From: an uncultured Eggerthella sp.
GTDB lineage: Bacteria > Actinomycetota > Coriobacteriia > Coriobacteriales > Eggerthellaceae
NCBI GenBank assembly: GCA_900551155.1
Contig: URVA01000004.1
Location: 1 to 42,276, forward strand
Direction of reading: 5' to 3'
DNA: 42,276 nt
Below, one piece after another: positions 1 through 7,038 of this stretch. The first letter of the stretch is position 1; every line of letters begins with the position of its first letter. The position numbers and the translations under genes were made by a program. The notes under the pieces are model-generated. The model had not been told where the DNA came from. It saw only the letters and a program-made list of their open reading frames with translations, and searched no databases.

Positions 1-80
1 TTACCTCTAGTTAATAACGCCTAGCTAATTTGCATAAATTACTAGCGCCTCGATCAATAGCACCTAGTAACAACGAGATG
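1..80. repeat. degenerate ~16-bp tandem repeat in spacer
   Basis: The first 80 bases repeat a CCTnnn...TAAnnnC pattern, with copies starting near 4, 20, 48 and 63. The repeat is A/T rich and strongly diverged, and no gene is visible over it. A related doublet of CGAAAnCGATTTCG lies at about 195-232. The rest of 1-585 shows no convincing coding sequence. Confidence 0.35.
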
Positions 81-585
81 CTTCCCCTAGAAAATAAGCT
101 TACTCGCGAAAGAGGACATTCGTTAAGTACTATTCATATTGTTTTTGGGGAATTTTGTTTCATTTTTTGAATACTGAATCTGCCGAATACGCCGAAAAAC
201 GATTTCGCTCATACGTCGAAACCGATTTCGTGCATTCCACAAACTTCCCAGTTCTTACAAGTTTTCCATCTTCAGTGTTATGCAAGCTAGTCTTGCGCGC
301 TTCATAGACCATCTTTGCACTAAGCTTTATTTTTTCGAAAAAGAGCTTAACTTTTGGATGAAATATACCGTAATGCAGGTGCTTCGAATTCACACTTGCT
401 TCGTCCTATAATTATCGCCCCAATAATGGTAATGAAACGCAAATTTGGACGATTGATCTACGTCTTGAGCACTTTTCATTTTTTTGTCCCAGCTAATTCA
501 CCTGCATTATGGTTAATTTTGTCCAAAAGTTGGGGTTGTGGATCAAAAAAGCTGAATCGATAGAACAAAAAGCGCAGATACAAAG

Positions 586-656
586 AAAGCCGAGAACCCT
601 AGACAAGTAGCTCGGCTTTACGAAAGCCCCGCCTTAAATTGAAGCACTAGCGGGGC
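586..656 (-). terminator. two tandem hairpins, possible minus-strand terminators
   Basis: The first hairpin pairs AAAGCCGAG (586-594) with CTCGGCTTT (611-619). Read on the minus strand it is followed by a T-rich stretch (TCTTTG). The second pairs GCCCCGC (626-632) with GCGGGGC (650-656), again followed by TTT on the minus strand. Both have loops of 16-17 nt. They lie downstream of the flavoenzyme gene, beyond its nearer terminator, and may be back-up terminators. No gene in 1-847 is convincing. Confidence 0.45.
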
Positions 657-766
657 CTTAACGAAAAACGCTGCCCGAGTAAGCGGGATGCCTTTCACCT
701 GGAAGTATAGCAAAAAGAAGGTTATAGGTTATAGAAAAAAGAGGATCATAGGAGGGCTATAGCAAA

Positions 767-791
767 GAGGGTCCGCATGAAGCGGACCCTC
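767..791 (-). terminator. terminator of the enoate reductase gene
   Basis: Perfect 10-bp stem, GAGGGTCCGC (767-776) with GCGGACCCTC (782-791), and a 5-nt loop. It lies 57 bases after the stop codon of the minus-strand flavoenzyme and is followed on that strand by TTTGCTAT. The stem is strong but the T-tract is short. Confidence 0.65.
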
Positions 792-847
792 TCAATTTCA
801 AACTTGTAGGTAACTAACAGCCTTTTTCGCTAAACATATCAGCTGTA

Positions 848-2962
848 TTACATCTGCATAGCTACCAAGTAGCCGTCGCGGATTGCCTCGAGGAGACGCT
901 TGAACTCAGGCGTACCATAAGGATCGTTTGCAGCAACGCCTTCCCAATCGGTGTGAGGAGAAGCGTTACCAATAAGGTGGAGATGCTCTTCACCAAGAAC
1001 ACCCTTAGCCTCGTCATAAAGCTCGGTGTTGTCGATCATGGTAGTGCCAGTGATGATGGTGTCAGCAGGAACGGTGAATTCCTTACCTTCAGCATCTTCG
1101 CAGAGAACGCCTTCGTCGGTGTAAGCCTTAACCTTGGTCAAGGTAAGAATCTTTACGCCTTCCTTCTTCAACTTACGAAGCTCTGGGTTCTTGTCGATGA
1201 TACCGATTTCAGCGCCAGCCTTCTTAGCAGACTCGATAACGGTAACCTCACGGCCTTCGTTCATGGAGGAAGCTACTTCGATACCAGCGAAGCCGCCGCC
1301 GATAACAGCCATGCGCTTCTTAACCAGCAAATGAGTACCAAGACCCCACTGCATAAGTCCCAGAGGAGCACCAAGGATGCCCATACCGAAGCAGGAAAGA
1401 CCCCACATGAAGCCCTTGCCTGGGGTGCCCTTACCTTCAACGAGCTCCTTCAAAGCGTGAGAATCGATAACGTTCTTGCGATCCTTACCAGGAACATCTG
1501 GAGAAGTGGTCTCAGGACCAACAGCCAAAATTACTTCGTCAGCACCGAAGTCCTTCAAGTAGTTAACGTCGACCTTGGTGTTGCAACGAACATCAATGCC
1601 AAGACGCTTGATTTCGTTGTTGTACCAATCAACCATTGGAGGAAGTTCTTCGTTCAATACCTGAGCGAGGTTCAGCAAACCGCAAGGCTTCTTCTTCTGG
1701 TCAACAACGGTAACGTTCTTGAAGCCGCGCATCTTCAGGTTACGTGCAGCTTCCAAACCAGCAGGACCAGCACCAACGATCAGGATCTTCTTCTGTGCTT
1801 CTTCACCAGTTACCTGATGGTCTGCAGGCAAGCCGTACTGTGAGAAGTAAACGTTAGGGTTAACAGAGCACTTGCAAGGCTTACCAATGAAGATGTTGTC
1901 GAGGCAGCGAGAGCAAACGATGCAAGGACGAACTTCTTCGGAGCGGCCTTCAGCAACCTTGATGCCGATTTCAGGCTCTGCAATCCAGTGACGAGCCATA
2001 CCAGCTGCGTCGCCGGAACCGTCTGCGAGGATCTTTTCGCAAACATCCAAGTGATTAATACGGGTGCCAGGGAAGCAAGGCAAGGTGGTGTACTTCTTAG
2101 CTTCCTTGGAAAGATAAATGAATTCGCCTTCAGGAACGAGCTGGTTAGCAACAGGGCGAGGAGCCTCATGGAAGCCAGCCTGGATAGACCAAGCATCTAC
2201 GCCGTGCTTTTCAACGCATTCGATAACCTCTTTGAGGTCTTCAACGCGCTGACCACCAGGCATAAGGTCGTCTGCAGAATAACGAATGAGAATAGGCATG
2301 TCGTCGCCGCAGGTCTTGTGGATCTCATCGATGATTTCGGTGAGCAGACGGCAGCGGTTTTCAGTAGATCCACCATATTCGTCGGTACGATGGTTGGAGT
2401 ACTTAGAAATGAAGCGCATTACCATGTAGCCAATACCAGCATGAATCTCGATGATGTCGATGCCAGCCTTCTTGCAGCGAAGAGCAGCTTCGCCGTACTG
2501 CTTAACTACGATAGCAATTTCTTCCTTGGTGAATTCCTTTTCAGGCATGCCAACGAAGGGGCCAGAAACAACGTCCTTAGAAGGAGCGTAAGAGTGAAGT
2601 TCGTCTTCACCAGTTGCGCGCCATTCATAGCAGAGCTGAAGCTGAGCAGCCAACTTAGCGCCATGCTTGTGGCAAACTTCTGCGGTACGGGTAAGACCTG
2701 GGATGAAGCAGTCGTCCCAAACACCTACAGCACCAGTGGTGGTGTGATACTTAGGCTCGGTATCGAATACGTCGCAAACGTAGCAAGAGCCAAGCTCGAT
2801 CAGAGCTGCACCGCCCTTTGCGCGCTGCTCATAAAAGTCCACCAAGTCGTCGCCAACATGATAGTTGTCAGTCTTCTCGATGGTCATCGGCAGCATAACG
2901 AAACGATTACGCAGCTCGACGTTGCCGATTTTAAACGGCTTGTTTAACAATTCGTACTTCAC
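848..2962 (-). CDS. NADH:flavin oxidoreductase / 2-enoate reductase family (FadH/BaiCD-like)
   Basis: Old-yellow-enzyme family protein of about 704 residues. An N-terminal TIM-barrel FMN domain (about 1-340) is followed by a 4Fe-4S cluster motif of the CxxCxxC...C type (CIVCSRC then KPCKC), and then by a C-terminal FAD/NAD(P) domain with GAGPAGLEAA and a second dinucleotide fold GGGFAGIE. This is the architecture of 2,4-dienoyl-CoA reductase, 2-enoate reductase and BaiCD/BaiH enzymes, which reduce activated C=C bonds with NAD(P)H; the substrate cannot be told from sequence. I chose the GTG at 2962 because AAAGGGG lies 7 nt upstream. The longer frame to 2986 begins with TTG and places the Shine-Dalgarno inside the gene. 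It is divergent from a TetR regulator, which probably controls it, and appears to be a single-gene unit ended by the hairpin at 767-791. Confidence 0.85.
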   Translation of the reverse strand: MKYELLNKPFKIGNVELRNRFVMLPMTIEKTDNYHVGDDLVDFYEQRAKGGAALIELGSCYVCDVFDTEPKYHTTTGAVGVWDDCFIPGLTRTAEVCHKHGAKLAAQLQLCYEWRATGEDELHSYAPSKDVVSGPFVGMPEKEFTKEEIAIVVKQYGEAALRCKKAGIDIIEIHAGIGYMVMRFISKYSNHRTDEYGGSTENRCRLLTEIIDEIHKTCGDDMPILIRYSADDLMPGGQRVEDLKEVIECVEKHGVDAWSIQAGFHEAPRPVANQLVPEGEFIYLSKEAKKYTTLPCFPGTRINHLDVCEKILADGSGDAAGMARHWIAEPEIGIKVAEGRSEEVRPCIVCSRCLDNIFIGKPCKCSVNPNVYFSQYGLPADHQVTGEEAQKKILIVGAGPAGLEAARNLKMRGFKNVTVVDQKKKPCGLLNLAQVLNEELPPMVDWYNNEIKRLGIDVRCNTKVDVNYLKDFGADEVILAVGPETTSPDVPGKDRKNVIDSHALKELVEGKGTPGKGFMWGLSCFGMGILGAPLGLMQWGLGTHLLVKKRMAVIGGGFAGIEVASSMNEGREVTVIESAKKAGAEIGIIDKNPELRKLKKEGVKILTLTKVKAYTDEGVLCEDAEGKEFTVPADTIITGTTMIDNTELYDEAKGVLGEEHLHLIGNASPHTDWEGVAANDPYGTPEFKRLLEAIRDGYLVAMQM

Positions 2963-3185
2963 TTCGCGGCCCCTTTCGTAAGACAAAAGTGAAATTTTAT
3001 TCCAGCATATCTTGAGAGCTGATCAGTACTGACCAATCGTAAGCACTCCTTCGCATTACGTTATTGTAAAACAGAATGCAATATAATTTCAGTCAATATC
3101 CATTGTTTGTTCTACCGATTCCCCGAAAAAGCAATAGGCAGAGACACATATGGCGCCAATTAGTGGCGATTTGATACACATTTTT

Positions 3186-3204
3186 AAAGTTTTGACCAAA
3201 CTTT
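3186..3204. promoter_or_regulatory. palindromic operator candidate overlapping a -35 box
   Basis: The sequence AAAGTTT-TGACC-AAACTTT is a perfect 7-bp inverted repeat with a 5-bp spacer. It overlaps TTGACC (3192-3197), which pairs with GATAAA (3216-3221) at 18-bp spacing as a plausible promoter for the TetR gene. TetR proteins typically bind such palindromes in their own divergent promoter regions, so this is the best autoregulatory site in the 378-bp gap. The gap also holds palindromes CTGATCAG (3019-3026) and TCAGTACTGA (3023-3032) nearer the flavoenzyme start. The rest of the gap shows only GCGTTGC repeats at about 3250-3310. Confidence 0.5.
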
Positions 3205-3340
3205 GTTGATTGCACGATAAAATAGGGACACGCATTCGAACGATAGGCGTGTGCGTTGCGACATGCCAGGAGTATGCGTTGCACACGAGGAAGGATTGCG
3301 CGTTGCGCGCAAGGTAAAACTAAGGCGAAAGGAACAAACA

Positions 3341-3994
3341 GTGGGTACGTTTGATACAAAACTGCTGATATCCCAGGCCTTGGTAGATCTGTGCAAAGAG
3401 CAGCCTTTAAAGAAGGTTTCCATTAGCGATATCGTCGAGCGCACGGGCAAAAACCGTAAGACGTTTTATTATCACTTCGAAGATAAGAATGCTCTTATTA
3501 TTTGGAAATTTCGATACGACCTTGGCACCGAACTCCAGCGCCGCTTCCCAGAAAACATCCTGGTATACGAAAAGGAAGGCGAAGGTACCTATCCTGAACT
3601 TCCTTTCTATATCACACAGAAGTCGGGCGTTCGCTCGCTTGATCATTCAAAATTTTTCGACACGTTTGCCATCGTGCTTGAACGAGAACGAAACTTTTAT
3701 ATGCAGGCCTTCGCCGAAACAGGTCCTGCGGCGCTGCGCAATTATCTATACGAGTTGTATTTACCCGCGCTGCGCAACGACATAACTATCATTTTGGCTA
3801 ATCGGTATTTACCCGAAGAAAACATCGATTTCTTGAGCGAATTTTATACCTGCGCTTTTCTGTCCTATTTCACCCGCAAATGCGAGCAACCTGGAACGAA
3901 GCACCTCATTAGCAACGCGGGCCCCTTCGCTAATATCATTCACAGCTCAATGGAAAGCGAAATCAAAGAAGCACAGCTGCGTAGGAATTTATAG
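3341..3994 (+). CDS. TetR/AcrR family transcriptional regulator
   Basis: About 217 residues. The N-terminal helix-turn-helix is typical of TetR proteins: LLISQALVDLCKEQPLKKVS, then ISDIVERTGKNRKTFYYHFED and KNALI. The C-terminal part (about 60-217) is helical and resembles the ligand domain of the DhaS/TetR_C_8 type. I take the GTG at 3341, with GAAAGGA just upstream; the in-frame ATG-like start at 3251 would translate a GCGTTGC-rich repeated leader that looks non-coding. It is divergent from the enoate reductase, with a palindrome overlapping its promoter, so it is likely a local repressor of itself and that gene. The inducing ligand is unknown. Confidence 0.85.
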   Translation: MGTFDTKLLISQALVDLCKEQPLKKVSISDIVERTGKNRKTFYYHFEDKNALIIWKFRYDLGTELQRRFPENILVYEKEGEGTYPELPFYITQKSGVRSLDHSKFFDTFAIVLERERNFYMQAFAETGPAALRNYLYELYLPALRNDITIILANRYLPEENIDFLSEFYTCAFLSYFTRKCEQPGTKHLISNAGPFANIIHSSMESEIKEAQLRRNL

Positions 3995-4068
3995 GCATCC
4001 CAGCCGACCCAACCGATCTCTTTAGCTGATTTGCCTTGCAAATTTAACCACCCGCGCGGCACATATCT

Positions 4069-4280
4069 CGGACGATTTACTCAGGCACCCACCTCTCGCG
4101 CGATTCATCCCTGGGTCAATTAATCGCCCGCGCAATCCATCCCTAGGGTTATCCGCCTCTCAGGCTATCCATCTCTTGGGCGGTCCGTCCCTCAGGCTAT
4201 CAACCTTTTGGACGATCTGTCTCTAAAGTAAACGATCTATCTCTTGAGCGATCCTTCCCTAAAGCAATCCACTTCTCAAG
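4069..4280. repeat. 16-bp minisatellite, about 13 diverged units
   Basis: Units begin at 4069, 4085, 4101, 4117, 4133, 4149, 4165, 4181, 4197, 4213, 4233, 4249 and 4265. The period is exactly 16 bp except for one 4-bp insertion (4229-4232). The consensus is close to CGATCCATCTCTNAGG. It lies between the TetR gene and the regulated leader of the permease. No open frame or symmetrical motif explains it, and its function is unknown. Confidence 0.8.
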
Positions 4281-4453
4281 GAAATATTCCTTCTACCCAC
4301 CGAGTTGATCTGGAGATATTTCTAAAAGGTTGCCACTTGCTTGCCGCTTGTTTTCACCCCTTTTGCCGAACAATTAAAGACTGATTAATCAAACGTAAAA
4401 CCAGCTCAGCTGAAAAAAGAACTTGCTTTTCGGTGCTACCCTACCAAACATAT

Positions 4454-4469
4454 CGTTCAACGAAGAACG
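4454..4469 (+). promoter_or_regulatory. ANTAR-type target hairpin 1 in permease leader
   Basis: CGTTC-AACGAA-GAACG is a 5-bp stem with a six-base loop that has A at position 1 and G at position 4. That loop signature is recognised by ANTAR antiterminators such as EutV and NasR. The flanking ATA/TAT can extend the stem across a T-T mismatch. A low-GC hairpin, CGAAAC-ATTT-GTTTCG (4474-4489), followed by TTTT starts four bases later and could be the attenuator. An ANTAR gene lies at the other end of the same cluster. Confidence 0.5.
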
Positions 4470-4544
4470 TTATCGAAACATTTGTTTCGTTTTCAATTCC
4501 CCAAAACTACTTATAAGCACCTCTTTGTACTTATAAATTTCAGC

Positions 4545-4585
4545 AGAAAACGAAACGCATGTTTTCTCGATTCAATGGCGAATCG
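4545..4585 (+). promoter_or_regulatory. adjacent hairpins including ANTAR-type target hairpin 2
   Basis: Hairpin CGATTC-AATGGC-GAATCG (4568-4585) has a perfect 6-bp stem and a hexaloop with A1 and G4, again the ANTAR recognition signature. It abuts directly a 7-bp hairpin, AGAAAAC/GTTTTCT (4545-4567), with a 9-nt loop. The pair sits 92 bases before the permease start. I did not find a convincing GC-rich terminator overlapping it, so the mechanism (antitermination or otherwise) is open. Confidence 0.5.
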
Positions 4586-4654
4586 CTTCTAGCTGCGCAA
4601 ACCTTCTCAAGAATTCTGCAAAGCGGCAGCAAATTCTTACGCGCATGGTTTTCG

Positions 4655-4674
4655 GATCAAAAAAGGAAGTGATC
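4655..4674 (+). promoter_or_regulatory. small hairpin presenting the permease ribosome binding site
   Basis: GATCA (4655-4659) can pair with TGATC (4670-4674), leaving a 10-nt loop that contains the Shine-Dalgarno sequence AAGGAAG, just before the ATG at 4677. A 5-bp A/T-rich stem is weak, so this may be incidental. Confidence 0.3.
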
Positions 4675-4676
4675 AC

Positions 4677-6116
4677 ATGACTCCTCCATCAACGGCAACC
4701 ACCTTGGGTGGTGCGCGAGTCGAATCGAAAGAGTACTTTGAAAAACGAGCTCTCAAAAAAGGTGCCGTGAGTTGGGTACTCTTAATGAGTTTGGGCGTTG
4801 CCTATGTTATATCCGGCGATTTCTCCGGCTGGAACTACGGCATCGCCAACGGTGGCTGGGCAGGAATGGCTATAGCTTTTGTCGTAATGGGCGCCATGTA
4901 TTTATTTATGGTTCTTGGCCTTGCTGAAATGTCTTCCGCTATGCCAACAGCAGGTGCAGGTTACGGATTCGCTCGTCGTGCAATGGGAAAGATTGGCGGT
5001 GCCGTAACGGGATTCGCTATTCTTATCGAATACTGCATTTGCCCTGCTGCAATTTCAACCTTTATTGCAGATTACGTGCATGCGCTTGGGCTCTTCGCCG
5101 ACGTCCCTTCCGCCTTAATAATTGGATTCTTTTTTGTGGTATTCGTTGGAATTCACCTTATCGGCGTTGGTGAAGCCCTCAAGATTGTTTTTGCCATTAC
5201 GGCAATCGCAGTTGTAGCTCTTCTTGCTTTTGTGTTTGGCATGATTCCTCATTTCGATGCAGCAAATTTGTTCAATATAGCTCCCGCTGTCGAAGGTGGT
5301 AGCAGCTTATTCCCCTACGGATTAACGGGCGTGATTGCTGCATTGCCTTTCGGCATTTGGTTATTCCTTGCTATTGAAGGTGTTCCACTAGCTGCAGAAG
5401 AATCCTCTAATCCAAAGAAGGATATGCCTCGAGGCATTATAGGCGCGATGTTGTTCCTGGTTGTAACGGGCACCTTAGTTCTCGTTTTAACCGCAGGTGG
5501 TGCAGGCGCAGAATTTGCTGGCAGCGCCGCTGCTCCTTTGGTTGATGCCCTTAACTATGTTGGCGAATCCAACATTGCAACCTTCGTTAATTACGTTGGC
5601 TTAACGGGCCTGATAGCTTCATTCTTCTCTACGGTATTTAGTGGTTCTCGCCAAGCATTTGCTCTTTCACGTGCTGGCTATCTTCCTAAGTTCCTATCGG
5701 TAACCGGATCTCGCAAAACCCCTTACGTTGCCCTTTTAGTACTTGGGGTAATTGCCTTTGCACTAGCTGTAGTGGTTCAGAACGGAAGCATCCTACTGAA
5801 CATGGCCGTATTCGCAGCGTGCGTGTCGTATGCCATGATGAACCTTTCCCACATCATCCTTCGCAAAAAGGAACCTGACATGGAGCGCGGATTCGTTGTT
5901 CCTGGTGGTGTAGTGCTCACCTCAATCGCTTTTGCTCTTTCGCTTGTTGCGATTGTATCCACCTTCGTGGTTGATAGTTTTGCAGCAGGATGCACGCTTC
6001 TGGTGCTCGTTGCCTTACTTGCTTATTTCTTCCTTTACTCGCGCAAGCATTTGGTAGGCAACGCTCCCGAAGAAGAGTTCGCAGCTCTGAAAGCGGCAGA
6101 GGCCGAGCTTAAGTAA
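4677..6116 (+). CDS. eat: ethanolamine permease (APC superfamily)
   Basis: 479-residue integral membrane transporter with about 12 hydrophobic segments. The N-terminus follows the ethanolamine-permease pattern closely: YFEKRALKKG, then WVLLMSLGVAYVISGDFSGW and N-Y-G-I-A-N-G-G-W-A-G. Also conserved are LAEMSSAMPTAGAGYGFARR and an ILIEYCICPAAIS segment. The family imports ethanolamine (and sometimes related amino alcohols) across the cytoplasmic membrane. The ATG has AAGGAAG 7 nt upstream. The leader (about 3995-4676) contains a 16-bp tandem array and two ANTAR-type hairpins, so expression is probably attenuated. Neighbours downstream are a phosphatase-like HAD, a class-III PLP enzyme, a kinase and PII. 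The stop codon lies inside the first unit of a 19-bp repeat array. Another small amino-alcohol substrate cannot be excluded. Confidence 0.85.
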   Translation: MTPPSTATTLGGARVESKEYFEKRALKKGAVSWVLLMSLGVAYVISGDFSGWNYGIANGGWAGMAIAFVVMGAMYLFMVLGLAEMSSAMPTAGAGYGFARRAMGKIGGAVTGFAILIEYCICPAAISTFIADYVHALGLFADVPSALIIGFFFVVFVGIHLIGVGEALKIVFAITAIAVVALLAFVFGMIPHFDAANLFNIAPAVEGGSSLFPYGLTGVIAALPFGIWLFLAIEGVPLAAEESSNPKKDMPRGIIGAMLFLVVTGTLVLVLTAGGAGAEFAGSAAAPLVDALNYVGESNIATFVNYVGLTGLIASFFSTVFSGSRQAFALSRAGYLPKFLSVTGSRKTPYVALLVLGVIAFALAVVVQNGSILLNMAVFAACVSYAMMNLSHIILRKKEPDMERGFVVPGGVVLTSIAFALSLVAIVSTFVVDSFAAGCTLLVLVALLAYFFLYSRKHLVGNAPEEEFAALKAAEAELK

Positions 6117-6290
6117 TGCGGCAAAGCTTAAGTGAAGCAGCCAGCTTAAGTAATACCCGCCGAACTCAAGCAATACAAACCGAACTTAAGTGATACAGCA
6201 GCGCGCGAATAGCAAAGCTGAACTTAAGCGATACGGCAAAGCTTAAGTCATACAGGCGAGCTTAAGTAACACGGCAGAACTTACCGCGCC
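6105..6290. repeat. 19-bp tandem array, 9-10 units, beginning in the permease stop region
   Basis: CTTAAG cores occur at 6108, 6127, 6145, 6165 (CTCAAG), 6185, 6223, 6242 and 6261, with CTTACC at 6280. Spacing is 18-20 bp, with one double step of 38 where a unit has decayed. Units look like CTTAAGTGATACGGCAAAG. The array starts in the last codons of the permease and fills most of the 253-bp gap before the HAD gene. No terminator is evident, so read-through into the downstream genes is possible. Confidence 0.85.
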
Positions 6291-6369
6291 CACACAGCAA
6301 AGCAAAACTCAAATAGCAAGGCCTGTGCGTTTTGTCGGTTGACCTACTTTTATTCTGGAAAGGATTCTT

Positions 6370-7023
6370 ATGGTGAGGGCAGTTTTATTCGATTGCGACG
6401 GCATCCTCCTGGACTCCATGAATTCCTGGCATAGCCTCGAGGTGCATTTAGCTTCTCGAGCAAATATAACCTTGACCGCCAATCAGATGGATATGCTGAA
6501 CAAGAACACGCTGAGACAAACCGTCCAATATTTTTATACCGAATATCGGATAGAAAATCGTTTTGAAACGCTTTATGACTATGCGTATAGCTATTTACTC
6601 AAGCAATATCAGAACAATATTCCTGCCCGAAAAGGCATTCTCTCAGTGATCAAAAAACTTAAAAGCAAGGGTATTTTACTCTATATAGCTTCATCAAGTC
6701 CCCGAGCTTTTATTGAAACGGGACTACAAAGCAATAACCTTTTGGCTTATTTCGAAGGATGCTTTTCTGCCGAAGACCTCAATAAATCCAAACAAGACAC
6801 TGATTTTTATCGTTTCATTTCCTCTTCGCTTCAAATCGCACCGAACCAACTTTGCCTCATTGATGATTCGGCTTACGCCTTAGCGGTTGCGCGCATCGTA
6901 GGAATGCGAACCATAGGAGTCCACGACACCAACATTGCTTCAACTTTCGAAATGTTGCACTCGTGCGCCGATTTCGCTATTCAAGGCTTCAGCCAACTTA
7001 ACTATTCCTGGTTTGAAAATTAG
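6370..7023 (+). CDS. HAD-superfamily hydrolase (beta-phosphoglucomutase-like)
   Basis: 217 residues. Motif I is FDCDGILLDS (nucleophile D8, acid/base D10), motif II is S108 in YIASSSP, motif III is a Lys near 139-141, and motif IV is IDDS (D165/D166). An alpha-helical cap lies between residues 15 and 85, giving the C1-cap subclass of phosphatases and phosphomutases. ATG 6370 follows AAAGGA. It sits between the permease and the PLP enzyme, so a phosphorylated intermediate of that pathway, or a side product of the kinase, is a reasonable substrate; this is inference. It could equally be a housekeeping sugar-phosphate phosphatase. Confidence 0.75.
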   Translation: MVRAVLFDCDGILLDSMNSWHSLEVHLASRANITLTANQMDMLNKNTLRQTVQYFYTEYRIENRFETLYDYAYSYLLKQYQNNIPARKGILSVIKKLKSKGILLYIASSSPRAFIETGLQSNNLLAYFEGCFSAEDLNKSKQDTDFYRFISSSLQIAPNQLCLIDDSAYALAVARIVGMRTIGVHDTNIASTFEMLHSCADFAIQGFSQLNYSWFEN

Positions 7024-7038
7024 AAAGGAGAATGCTTT

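Noticed and set aside
160..563. Two small frames (minus 160-393, plus 354-563)
   Set aside because: No ribosome site with a proper start, no recognisable domain, and the region has CGAAA/CGATTTCG repeats. It could be decayed sequence, but I cannot support a gene.
953..2947. Long open frames on the + strand across the enoate reductase gene (953-1843 and 1988-2947)
   Set aside because: They are antisense to a clearly conserved flavoenzyme, show no recognisable motifs, and arise from codon bias of the real gene.
3251..3340. Longer N-terminus for the TetR regulator from 3251
   Set aside because: It would translate a GCGTTGC-repeat leader and lacks a well-placed ribosome site. The GTG at 3341 has one and starts just before the HTH.
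4069..4280. CRISPR-like array at 4069 or 6105
   Set aside because: Units are tandem without unique spacers, periods are 16 and 19 bp, and no cas genes are present.
4474..4493. A confident intrinsic terminator in the permease leader
   Set aside because: CGAAAC-ATTT-GTTTCG plus TTTT has few G/C pairs. I keep it only as a possible attenuator in the hairpin entry, not as a terminator call.
3995..4676. A B12 riboswitch or other known riboswitch in the permease leader
   Set aside because: I did not see a B12-box-like or other recognisable aptamer sequence. The leader holds the repeat array and simple hairpins instead.
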